Shown: positions 1 to 11,820 of the stretch, piece by piece
Layout: every line of letters starts with the position of its first letter
How positions within the stretch are numbered: position 1 is the first letter of the stretch
Source: Promerops cafer
Taxonomy: Eukaryota > Chordata > Aves > Passeriformes > Nectariniidae
NCBI GenBank assembly: GCA_013398275.1
Contig: VZSE01008344.1
Location: 433,105 to 497,104, forward strand
Direction of reading: 5' to 3'
DNA: 64,000 bases
The notes under the pieces: generated by a model
Database searches by the model: none
What the model saw: only the letters and a program-made list of their open reading frames with translations
What the model was told of the DNA's origin: nothing
Position numbers and translations under genes: made by a program

Positions 1-120
1 CAAAACCAAAAAATATCACCCCCTCCAAAACCAATAAAAAATCCCCAAACAACCCAAACAAACAAAAGCAATTTAAAAAAAAAAAAAAAACCAACAACCC
101 AAACAAAAGATCCCAAAACC
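1..120. repeat. A/C-rich low-complexity tract
   Basis: The first 120 bases are almost free of G and consist of irregular CAAA, CCAAA and CCCAAA runs around an A16 homopolymer (75-90). The tract has no fixed period, so it is degenerate low-complexity DNA rather than a clean microsatellite. A very similar tract lies at 22027-22160. It may be the decayed tail of a retroposed element, but no element body is recognisable beside it. Confidence 0.8.
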
Positions 121-3100
121 TGTAATCCAACCAAACCAGTCCTGAGGAGCCAAGCATGGGCATGTAGGGTTTGGGATAAAAGTTAAGAAACCCTTAGGCA
201 GTGCTGTCCATTTAAGTCAAATATCTCTGGGAAAGAATAATTAGAAGTCAATGTAAAAGGATTAAGTGGCAACAAAGTATGAGCTAAGTAAGTGACTGTA
301 CCTAATAGAGAACACCGCGCTCCCTTAATTGCTCCAACAGGTCAGCTTAGCAGAAATGGACGCTGCAGTAGGTACCTGCTTCCTGTGAGATGGTTGTTTG
401 GAGCACGTTGGTTCTCTGCAGGTATCCTGCTCCCTTCACTAGACAGCACCAGAACTGAGAGAGTTCCTGGTTAGTGCCTCACACAGGGATGTCACTCTTC
501 AGCCTCTGCTGCTGCTCAGTTTTTTGATTCCTTCTCTTTCAGGTGTTCTGTATGCGTATATGGGTGGAATGAAAAAGTAAAGAGGTGGCGGCAGTATAGG
601 AAGTTCAAACAAAAGATTCCTTAAAATCCTTTTACACTTCTGGTCAAAGTCTCGGACCTATGTGACACCCCAGAGCTAGATGCAGTACTCCAAGGGGAGT
701 GGGTTTGGGAGTGGGATGGAAAGGTAGAATTGCCTCCCTTGTCCTACTGAAATATTTATCATTTCTAGATGATGCAGTAACCTGTATAACTTTGGTTCGC
801 ATTTCAGTTTGGGCTTGCTCTTTGTTGTATTTTTTTTATTGGTCAAGTAACAAGATCTTTTGACAGTGATTTTATTGTACAAACATAAAGGTGATTTCAG
901 TACTAAGAGATATTCTCAATGTATTTTCAATTTCCTGTCTGTCCTTATGTTGAATAGATTGTACAAGTAAAATATTACCAGTCCTTAAATTAATTTGTAA
1001 TGGAAAGTGTTAAATGATGTGTTTCCTGAAGCTTCTCTAAGAAATGGTAATACTGAATGAAATATAGCTTGAGTAATATAAAATCATACCCTGGCTAGAT
1101 ATTGGTACTTTCTTATCTATTTGATTTGCATTAAGGTTGCTGATGTAGGAGTCATGCAGAAAAGACTTTTCCCAAACCAGCCTCTCCCATTTACCAACTT
1201 GGTGCCAGCGTGCCATTATTCACACATTATTCACATTATTCTCTTGTACTGTTCTGAAAAATGAAGTTAACTTTCCTGGTAAAATTTAGAAGTTTATTAA
1301 ATGGCAGTAAGAGACAAACACAATAAAGCCAAGTTTTACAGCTGCGTGCTTGGCATTCAGCCAAGAGCACACCTACTATTTTTGGAGACATGCTTTAAAT
1401 ACCTTTTGTATTGCATCAGCCTATTGCATATTCATAAACTATTATGCATATTGAAACTTTTTAATAAACTAGTTTACATATTGCAGGGGCTGTTTAGCAT
1501 TGCCCCTCCTTGAGTCCGCCTGTTTAGAGCATGCGTGTTCCTTGGCTGTGGTTTCAGTCCATCTCCATTCTCACCTCCAGTTTGGGCTTTGGTCCATAAT
1601 TTGCACAGAGGGTGGGTGCTGATAGTTGGCATGTCAGCAGCAGGGTCCTCATCATATGTTCACTGGATGTTATCCCAACCAAACAGACAGTTAAATTACA
1701 AGCACAACTATGTATCAGCTATCCCACTACACTGTCTAAATTTTGTTAATGGTAGAAATAAAAGCTATATCCTTACAGCAAAGTTTTTTAACATTATACA
1801 TATTGTATTCAACTTCATATTTGTAAAAAGCCAATAACATAATATATATTTATAACACTTTTTTTGTAGAAACTATTTTCAATAGTGGTATGCAGTTGCC
1901 ACTAAAAATTCAGCTATTAAAAACACAATCACAGTATCATTGTTTGGAGGCAGTGAAACAATAAAACAACTGATTTTTAGCAAAACAGTTGTTTGAGCTT
2001 AAGATCCAAAATTGTTAAAAGGTAGCTAGAGGAAGCAAAGACTAAGAAGTCAGGGTCTGGAGGAACAGCTGTTTTGATTGTTAATAATGAAGTAAAAATC
2101 CATGCTCAACCTCATAGTCTTTGAGAACACAGGTCCTTTTGTGGTCAACCCATATGTTGCCTTGCTTCTTGCAAGGAGGTAACCCTTGTAATATGAATAA
2201 TTGAATCTTAAATTCCAGATTGTACGTTTTTCCCAAACAAAAAAAAAGTGTGGTTTTTTTTCCTTAAGGTGCTATGCAAAGAATTCTCCTTAATGCAAAT
2301 GAGTTAGGTTGTCATCTTGAAGGTAATTATTCAGCTTTAAACTTTTTCAGTCATCGTTGCTTAAAGATATTTGAGTTTGCAAAATTCAGAACAGTGTTGA
2401 GAGAAGTGACTGTAAAGGCTACACAGAGAGAGTTGTTGGTCCTTCCCATAATGAGAGCCTGATTAAATGACTATTCATAGCAGATAATTTACTTAATAGT
2501 GGCCGTGTGCTTGCTTCTGTCAGGTCTTCCTATAGTGATAAGGTCAAAAAAGGATGTGTTTTTATGCCGTGTGAAAACATCCCCCTCCAGATCCTATTCT
2601 GAGTGATGCCATCAGCACTAGAAACTCAACCCCTTACTGAGTATTTGACAAATGCTGGGGTAACACCGAGGCACCAGATGTGCTGACCCTGAATTTTCTG
2701 TTCCCTCAAAGCTCTCCAAGTGCTGCTTGGCTGGGAGCCCCATCTGTAGGTTAGAAGTGGGATTACTTTTGGGCTGGGAACTCCTTACCTGTGGTCACAG
2801 GTAGCATTGCCTGGGCTTGTGCTGCAAGATCATGAGCTGCTGCTGAGGTAGGAGACACTTCATTTACAGCTACTTCAGCTTTTTCGCAGAAGGAGAGGGA
2901 AGTAACTGCTCTCCAACGCTTTGATGACTGAGCCATCCCTTGGAAGTGGTGTCTTGTATTATCTCAGCTTGCAGATCCAGTACTCAGACAGGTTTTACAG
3001 GGCTGGAAGCTGCTCTTCACAGACCACCAGGGAGGAAATCGCCACATGCCTCGTCATTACCACATAAGAGGGGTTTGATTTTTCTGACAATATCTATTCT

Positions 3101-4183
3101 TCAAGATCCACTTTGTGAAAAAGATGTTCCCAGCCAGCCAACAGGTCAGATTCCCAGTGAAAACTAGCTCTTCCTTTTGAATATCCTGTATCCTTCAACT
3201 TACCTGATTGATCTAGTCACACAACAAGAAAAATTGTCTGAGAACAGTGAAAAATATTATTCTTGGCAATTCAGCAGCATATTTTTTTTAAGATAGGAGA
3301 AATGTTAACAGTCAGTTACTGCATCTGACACTTCCAAATCTGATGTCATTGATTCCTCTTGCCCTCATTCTAAGAATTCTATGCATCTTTTCCAAGCATA
3401 ATTAATAATGAATATTTTTATATACTGTCTGGTTGCTTATGTAATAGGTGTGTCTGTCTTGGTAAGTTATAATCAGCTGTGAGGAGTTCGACTGATACTT
3501 CACCCAATTTTCTTCTCTGTATTTATTTGAAGTTTAATTTTCTCTCTTGTTTTTTCTTGTAGCAATTTTAGTGTTAAATCTCACAAGGAGATCAACAGTG
3601 AATTTGCCTCTGGCAGTCAGAATCAACAACAGAATCTTTTTAATATTTAGGGATGGAAGTGATTTCAGCTTTAGTGTTGAAGCTCTATCAGGCGTAAGAA
3701 GATTAGTCCTGTACAAGATGTTTGTGGTTAATAGCTGAAGTGTTGGGATATTTGGGCACATACAGGGTTATCTATGGGCTGTATAGGAACAGTGCTTTCA
3801 TCTGGTTTGTGCCTTACCAAAATAAGTTGTCCCATGAAGTTCTTAGTCAAAGCTTAAGCAATGAGATGTTCGTCTAGAAACGAAGGCTAAGTTTTGTGCT
3901 TCCTAAATTGTTCTTTCATAGTTGAGAATGCATAACATGGCTGTTTAGATGATTGCTGCTCTTACCCATTTGCTCCTATAATCAGTGACCTACCGTAAAG
4001 CTGACCCTTAGAACAGAGAGCAAAGAAATGAACCAGAGCAGCTTGTTGGTTGGGGTGCAAAATGCCACGCCAGATCTGCATCGTGGACATCTGAGCTCTG
4101 TGTGATGGGAAAAGGTGATGGACGTGCAGCAATGCAATAATGTGGAGGGAGAGAGAATGCTCCACTCCATGCTGGGGCTGAGT
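121..4183. other. AT-rich non-coding stretch
   Basis: No exon, RNA gene or recognised transposon is seen here. Open frames are all about 100 codons or shorter, overlap on opposite strands and carry no familiar motif. Two small items stand out: a short direct repeat of ATTATTCAC units near 1216-1243, and an AT-rich block at 1421-1485 with repeated GCATATT motifs, described separately. Confidence 0.6.
1421..1485. promoter_or_regulatory. Cluster of POU-like GCATATT motifs
   Basis: The motif GCATATT occurs twice, and an ACATATTGCA variant follows, all within about 65 bases. ATAAACTA or ATAAACTAG accompanies the units, giving a loose repeat of roughly 20-30 bases. ATGCATATT resembles binding sites of POU-domain factors. 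No function is shown by sequence alone; an AT-rich chance cluster is the main alternative. Confidence 0.25.
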
Positions 4184-4424
4184 AGTGGAGCATCTTAAAC
4201 TGCAGCTTGGCTGGCTAAAAATCTGTGGTAAACTGACAGTAGGCTTGATCCCCATCTGCAAGATGCCAGAGTTTCCCATAGCCTATTATTTCACCATTTC
4301 TTACAACTTCAAGCAGACCTTGAAACATAGTGAGCATTAATGCAGTTTGAGGTAATCTTGCTGTGCCTCTGTGAACAGAAATAAAGGTAAAAATAGCTCC
4401 TTGCCAGGTGGATTATAATCTAAA
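4184..4424 (+). repeat. 241-bp direct duplication, copy A
   Basis: This copy aligns without gaps to 7269-7509. By eye there are four differences in 241 positions, all transitions (C/T at 4190-4192, A/G, T/C, G/A), so about 98% identity. Similarity stops sharply on both sides. The unit carries an AATAAA near its 3' end, has no TG...CA LTR ends and no visible target-site duplication. In the frame open through both copies (about 52 codons), copy A has a stop codon just upstream, and all three differences in that frame change the amino acid, so there is no sign of coding constraint. It may be a recent segmental duplication or a short mobile element not known to me. Confidence 0.9.
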
Positions 4425-7268
4425 AAAGTGGAAAAGAAAAAGTTTAAACTTCTGAGTGTAAGGGGGAAAGAAAACTCCAGGAAAAAAAACCCACAAACCC
4501 GTGCCCCACCATCTTTTCTGATGTTTTTTAGTGCTTAACAGAAGGTCAGAAAAATTTCCACACCAGAATGTATCCTCTTGTGGGTTTTCTTGGAGAAAGC
4601 TATTCAGATAGTTTTCTCATAAATTTAATATTCAGAGTTAGGGTTGTCTTCCCCTTGGTGAATAATCTATATAGGGAAATATGATCTGAAAATGTTAATG
4701 AATTTAGGTCAAATTCAAAGAGGAAATAAAGTTTTCAATGTAGAATTATAAATGAATGTGGGTACCTTAAGTAGGCCAGGTTTTAAAGCAGTCATCTAAT
4801 ATTTGGGGGAGCAACAATCAGTTCCTTTTTTTTTTTAAACCTGTTTCATAGTGCAGCTTGACAGGGTGACACAGCATCATCTTGGTGTTCCTTGTTTTTT
4901 CTTCTGAGCATCTTCTATGCACAAGGTCATGTGCAAAGCTTTAAAGAATGTGATGGATGAATTTACAGAGCCTCAAAGTCCAATGACATATCACAGCTGG
5001 TCTGAGTCTCAAAGAAACTGAATGCAGCAGCCAGGCTTTCTGTGATAGATGAGAAATTTGGGTGATTGCCCCTTCAGCAGAACAAAAAAAAAGGTGGATG
5101 TGAAACTTGCATTCCTTAATGTATTTCAGTCAGATTTATACCTCATACTGGGTTCAAGCTTCCAGTTTTCTTTATCCAAATGAATTTTGCTATTGAGGAA
5201 TATTTTTGTTTTGAAATATTTTGCCACTCTCCCATATTTCAGTGATACACTGAGAAACCTGTTTACTATAGTAAAGGAGTGGGTAAAACTGGCTTCATGC
5301 AGCTTTCCATTGCAAACAACACTAGGAAACTGTCACAAGAGAACATTTGTAGGCACAACCATTCACAGACCTTTTCAGTTACTTGCCTCAAAATTTTATA
5401 ATCCAGTATGGTTTTAGTGAAGCTCTGGGTTTGAACCAAAACAGGTGATGATGCAACATAAGGGTCCCTGCCTTCCTTGCTTGCTCCAACAGGGAAGAAA
5501 GGCAGATTCATGATTAACCTTCCTGTATCAGTATTGTCAGTCCTAAGGAAAACATCCAGGCCGTTTCTTTGGGCCCTTGATCTACTCTGTTGGCAAAATT
5601 CTGCCACATAAATAGTTATGCAGAAGTGTATGGCCTAACATAATTTTCACTTTTGCCCACTCAGTTAATCTTTCTGGAACAGAGCTGTGAAAAGAGTAGG
5701 AAAAAATTAAGTTTGAGAACCAGCAGTTCTGGCCATTCTGTTCTTTATATGAAAAGAATGTAGCAAAGATTTCCATATTTTGGTTCGTAGTCTTAATTTT
5801 TTTGAAATTACTTTCTCAAGTTGTTATTGGAAGAAAAGAATATTTATCCTTAAAGGCATATTTTATTTTCACAGTAACAGTAGAACAACAATGTCTTATT
5901 TTAAAAAAACAAAGTACTGAAAATCAATTTGACTTTATTAAATGAGTACTAAGTGGAAAACCCAACTTTATCAGTGTTTCCAGGCACAAAAAAATGCTGC
6001 ATTTGCTCACTCTGAATACACTTATGCAAACAAAACAGACTTTTAAAAATACACTATGGGTTGAAAATGAATTGCCACAGAGTCTTTGAACTAATGGATG
6101 TTAAGACATGAATTGCATGTGTTATTTATAATGGAAGACTATTTCTAGTGATCTGTGTATTTCATGTTTGAAGCAATACAACATCCAGACTTCAATGGAA
6201 GGCGTTAAGAGCACTGTCTTTGCTCACTTACCAGTAGTTTAATAAAGAAAGACACAGATTAAGAGTGAGGTAGCTTGGGAAATGGGCCATTAACTGCACT
6301 AAAGTGCCAGTAATGTAAGGAGACATATTAATAATGACAATGGCAATGTCATTGATGATGAAAAATACAACTTCTGTTCTTCATAGGAGTTGTATCTTTT
6401 CCCCAGGAATTGCTGTTAATTGCCCTTTCCCTGGTCTCCATTTACAGCTTTGTTTCTCACTCGTTTTTCTGACCGTGTTACCTTATGGGAAACTAACACA
6501 AAGTAAACCTAAAATAGAATAAAAATATCAACAACTGTAGTGAATCATCTGGTGTGTACTGCAAGCATACTGTCCACAGGTGTAATATTAAACTTGTTAA
6601 TAAAAAGCTTTCCTGATGCATAAAAACTTAATGGTTTACAGATATAACCCTCACGAGTTCTGTCAGCTAATATTTAGAGGGAATATAAATTGCTGCACAA
6701 CTGCATCTTCACAGCAGTATGTTCTTCAAATGGATAGCTGAAAAACCTATGATTTTGCTGATGGAGGGGGATGGAACAAAGTCTGTGCAACAGATAAATC
6801 CATACTTAAAAGTGAGTTCTGCCCACAGAAATGTTCTCTAAATTCATAGCTTTAACTGTTGCTCTTTGTATTAGGTATCCACATATCACCTGTTTATGGT
6901 CTATAATGCAAGGTTTAGGTGACATGTTGCCTTCTCATGAAGAGAATTGCAGTAGCAAAATAAAATTAATGGAAAGATACAATTACGAACTAAATGGCTG
7001 TTTGTGCTACTTATTACTGTGTTCAATATTAATGCTCAGCTTCCAGAAATATTCAGTTATTTATATATTAGCATTTCATTAGTGAAAAATGAACCTCTAC
7101 TTATAGGAAACTATTGTGAAGAATGTTATGGCTGTGCTTTTTGAAGTGCTTCCAGAATCCACTCCAAAGTGTCTCCTGCTGAGCCCCAAATGAGGAGGGC
7201 TCTGTGCTGTAGGGGCTGAGCATTTTCAGGATGCTGTGCAGCAGCGTTCAGGAGGGAGCAATGCCAAA
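4425..7268. other. Unique non-coding spacer between the duplicated copies
   Basis: This 2.84-kb interval separates the two 241-bp copies. It is AT-rich and shows no reverse transcriptase, integrase, gag-like or transposase reading frame, so it does not look like the body of an LTR element. Short open frames on both strands show no recognisable protein. I see no other structure. Confidence 0.6.
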
Positions 7269-7509
7269 AGTGGAGTATCTTAAACTGCAGCTTGGCTGGC
7301 TAAAAATCTGTGGTAAACTGACAGTAGGCTTGATCCCCATCTGCAAGATGCCAGAGTTTCCCATAGCCTGTTATTTCACCATTTCTCACAACTTCAAGCA
7401 GACCTTGAAACATAGTGAGCATTAATGCAGTTTGAGGTAATCTTGCTATGCCTCTGTGAACAGAAATAAAGGTAAAAATAGCTCCTTGCCAGGTGGATTA
7501 TAATCTAAA
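7269..7509 (+). repeat. 241-bp direct duplication, copy B
   Basis: This is the second copy of the unit at 4184-4424, in the same orientation and offset by exactly 3085 bases from end to end, with no indel. An open frame of 64 codons (7231-7425) begins upstream in unique sequence and runs through this copy. The three in-frame differences from copy A replace His/Tyr, Cys/Tyr and His/Tyr, so the frame is probably fortuitous. Confidence 0.9.
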
Positions 7510-8815
7510 TTACTTGAGAGCAACACAGACTTTGTCAGCTGCAACCCAGGGAATGCTTATGACCCTCTCAGACACGTGGGAAGATGTCAAAGCAAACAGT
7601 TGAGTGGCAGTAACTCCTGATCTGCCTTTGATAGTACACAGCTGAATGTTTCTCCTTACCTCAGTTCTTGCCTTAGCCCCGACTTTGCTGCAGGTGTGCA
7701 AGGTGGAGTTATTGGTCTACACCTGGAGAGATGATAAATCCATTAACCACCAGCCTCTGAGCTTGGTCTTTGGACCATTGGACCTATCTATCCATCTTGA
7801 GTGTAAGCAGCACAACTTGGGTATGAGACTCTGGTTGAATGTCTTGCTAAATATCAGGTAGGTGCTGTCTGCTGCTCTCCCCTTCTCCCCAGACCTGGTC
7901 ATTTGATTGTGGGAGGTGGTCTGGTTGGGCTGGCAGGGTTTCCTTGTGGTGGACTCCTGTTGACTGTTCCTAATTTGCTTTCTGCTCTTTCATGAGTCCA
8001 GAAATGTGCTCCAAGAGGATTTCCTGCCTGGCTTTTTTTTTAGTCAAGCAAAGTGTGTAATTCAAGAACGTGACACTTTGCATAACAATGACAATTAATG
8101 CCTGCCTGATGTTATATTTAATGAATAGTTCTGTAAAAAGGATAAACAGTGCAAGCCATCATATTTGGGATGGATTTTAACTGGGCAATTAGCAGCAGCA
8201 GCCAAAGGAAAAGTATATCACTATCAGCATGTATCAGTAAACTTGCAGGACTACTTTTCATACCATTTCTCCTTTTTGAGTAAGTTTCACATTTTGACAC
8301 TTGGTGAAATCATTGTGTGTGTTAATACAGGGCAGAGCCAAGAGAATGAGGGTATGAAAACTTTCTCTTTTAGGATTTTCTTGCAGGATTCTCAACAGAT
8401 GCTTAGTTTCTGTTTCTTTAAGAATATGAACTTAGATGGGTTTGGGAATATTGGTGGAATAATAAGACTGTGTAGCCTCTTAGAAAAGAAGAAAAAGAAA
8501 GATATAAACTGATTTTTCAGATTTGCTTACAAAACCAGTTAATTTAATGATGTCAAATCTATATTTTCCCTGACTGCTTTTGCTTTTCTCTCTAACTGAA
8601 CTTACATTAAAGCTGGATGTATTTTGGCTGCATATCTAGGAAACTGGGGTGCCATACCATGTTTCCTTAACTTAAAATGTAGTTTGAGTTGTTTTTTCAT
8701 TTCCTAAATACTTGGGAGATACTAGGAGCCTTGTGGTAGTTAAATAGAGCAGGTTCATGGTGATTGACTTGCAGAGTTCTTGGAAAAGGGTGGAGAGGGG
8801 CATGTGTAAGAAAAA

Positions 8816-8837
8816 TCTCACTTTGTACAAAGTGAGA
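8816..8837. repeat. 22-bp perfect palindrome
   Basis: The half-site TCTCACTTTGT is followed directly by its exact reverse complement ACAAAGTGAGA, with no spacer. A gapless 11-bp dyad is expected only about 0.015 times in 64 kb of random sequence of even composition. It could be a dimer binding site or a cruciform-prone sequence; no neighbouring element explains it. Confidence 0.9.
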
Positions 8838-11795
8838 GTGTAAGTGAGGTAGCAGCTTTGTTCTTTCAGCATTTGATTGTGAGTTGAGACAATATCTGAA
8901 ACTCCAGTACCACAGAGAGCACAAAGTGAAGGACAGCACTCAGCTGGGCTCTGTAGCAGCATCCACAGGTGCTAAGCAACATTTGAATTGTGCTGGTGAT
9001 GCTCCTCTAAGGATGTTGTTTTGAAATTTTGTGTTCCATGTAACTATGATGGTGAAGAAAGGCTGCCTATGAAAGGCTTTTAATCCCAAAGATATGGAGG
9101 CAATCAAACTCTTAGGGCTCAGAATTGTGACTGCACCCATATTAGTTTAGAGCAATGGCTGAAAATCAAAAGGCAGGCAGGGACAAAGTCATATGCACCC
9201 AACATGGACATATAGGTGAGATTGTCTTGGAAGTGATAATGCAAAAAAACCCCAATACAAGTAAACATCTGCAGAGTTATTAATGATTTTTTTCTAAAGG
9301 ACAGAATTCAAGGGCACCACGAAGATCTACAGGATAAGCACTGTAATTGTTTTGCTACTGCAACCAACCCATGTATTCTTAGATTAATTTGTATTGAAAA
9401 AGGATACTTTAAGTAATTGCAATAGATTTTCACTAAAACAAATATTTATTTGGTAGAAATCAATGCATTTTAATTTGTGTGCTACATTGCAATCATGTGT
9501 CATGTATCCAGACGTGTGCTTTGGGCCAGTAGAGAGGAATATGAAGAAACAACATGTTTTTCATTTGAACATCTTTTCTGCTTCATGACTTTTTAATGCC
9601 TCTGCCTCAGTTGTTCCCTCTTTTCAGGCCAGTTCCTTTTCTCTTCCTATAGGATTTTACAAGTTCTTTCCTTAAGATCTTTGTATCTGTTTATGACCTC
9701 ATTTGACATTGAAAATATCTTCCAAATACCGCTGGGAGATTTCTCATATTTAAGCTTAGTGTATTGGGATGGTAGTTCTGTGTCATCCTTGTTCTGATAC
9801 GTAAGTGGCAAACTTTGAAAACAGCATTTGTTTTACAGTCCCTCACTTAGAGTGTGAAAAGTACACGAATGTTATTGTACAGGTGTACTGTGGTAATACA
9901 TAGTGTAACTGAATTGAGGGGATTTATGCCCCGTGAGGATGCTTCCTTGGGTTTCAAGCAAGATTAAGTTGCAGATGCCTAACCAGCTAATTAAGGATAA
10001 ATTACAGCATCACTTACTTATCTACTCTTCCCTGATGGAACAACTTCTCATTATCTGCCTTAAAACCCTTGTGTTTTACTGAGTAGGCAAATTTATCCCT
10101 GCAATAGGTTTTCCTAATGTAAGTTTCTTTATGTTTCAAGCACTGTGTGTTGGCTAAGGCAAGAGAGTATGAGGTGAGATCCATGTCCTTTGGATTTTGG
10201 GGGAACTGTCCATGTGTGGAGGCAGGCACTTTGTTCAGTTCTAGGTGCTCAGCTGTGATGTTCATCTGGAAGGAAAGGATGATTCAGCTGTTGAGCTGCC
10301 GGGGGAAATACTGGAAAACTGGCTTGGTAGTGGAATCTATGTTTGGATGCAATGGAAGTACTGCTCAGTGGGGGTGTTTGCTCCCTCTGCCCTCAGCTAA
10401 GGCTGGCTCTGTGTCTGCACCCTGGCACTACGACAGTAGCTGGTGACCTGGAAGAGGACAAAATTCCTGAGACTTGTTATCTCTGTGCTTTCTGATAAGC
10501 AAGATGTGATGATCTCTGGAGTTCTCTGCCTCTGAGTTATAGGAGATCCATTAGCAAGTATTAGTCTTAGGGAAGTGTGGAAGTGTCCCTAGCACCAAGT
10601 GATGATCCCAGCCAGAGCTGTGGACTAGAGATACCCAGCAAGACAAGTGCATACCTGGTACGCTTCGTGTTCAGTCTTTAACTTCACTGGTGTGAGGTTT
10701 CTCCTGAACTTGAAAGTTTGTCCTCTCCAGCTGCCTGGTCTATAGAAATGCAGAGTTTAGGGTTTTTATGAGTAGAGGGGAAAAGGCAGTTATTTCAAGT
10801 ATTTATTGGAAATAATTTAAGAGATCTTGTCACTCAATATACCTGCACACAACGGTCTTGGTCTGTAAATTGGTGACTTTCTTCATAGGAAGTTCTTCAG
10901 TTCCAGTCTTAAGTTTCTAATTCTACATTCCTGCTCCCTTCCTGTATCTTGGGGAATACACTTGGTGCTACAGTAAATATTATGGATTACAGTAAACTAA
11001 CGTAATTTCTATGAGTCTGAGACTTCTGATGCAGATGTTTAATGAAGTGAGCTGGTTCCCCACTGACTTTGCATTACCATTTTGAGTAATTTTTATAACT
11101 TACAGTGCTTTTGTACAATCTCATTGAAGTAAAAATAGCAGCTGTCTTGAGTTTTTCCTGTGCAGCATTCTAAGGAAATAATCACTTCAGTTCATACAAG
11201 TTGATAATAGCATGGTGGTAGGGAAATCTGAAAATCAACGTTCCGGCTACTAAGGATGTGAAAACATTCTGCTAGAAATTTTTCAGAATTTTGGGAAGAA
11301 AAAAAAATGCACTAAAAAAATGTGTTCTTAAACTGCAGTTGAATTTTTGCGGGGCAATAATCCATTTTTCAGAACCTTTTCATGGACTGGTTTTACTGGT
11401 GTATTGTGACTCTCAAGATTTCACAATTAGGAGGCAAACTAAATTTTAGAATTTTCAAATCCAAGGAAGGTATTAAAGTAATTTTTAATGTAAATAACAA
11501 TGTTTAGTATTTTGTAATAGCGATAGTAATGTAATACAGTTGATGCTAGGAATGGAAAATGGTCATTCCAATGAAACTGAAATAAAGGGACAAAAAGACC
11601 TTCTGTAAGACCAAATAAAACCAGGCGTAATTATAGGAACTTGGGGCTTTCCTATTACTTCATATTTATAGTTATTTAAACCAAAGCTTTATTTCTACTG
11701 CTCAAAATAGCACCATACCAATACCTTATTATTATTTATTCCTTGTATGATTATTTTATGTAATCATTTGTTTTCCTTTTCCCATCAATCCTGAT

Positions 11796-11820
11796 TCTTG
11801 TAGAAGTATCTTCTACAAGA
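11796..11820. repeat. Inverted repeat, 11-bp arms with 3-nt loop
   Basis: TCTTGTAGAAG and CTTCTACAAGA are exact reverse complements separated by TAT. A second, overlapping dyad (GTATCTT, CTAC, AAGATAC) shares the right arm, so two alternative hairpins can form. The stem is too short for a typical microRNA precursor. Confidence 0.85.

Noticed and set aside
4425..7268. Idea that the two 241-bp copies are LTRs of an intact element
   Set aside because: The copies lack TG...CA ends and target-site duplications, and the interval encodes no retroviral or retrotransposon protein.
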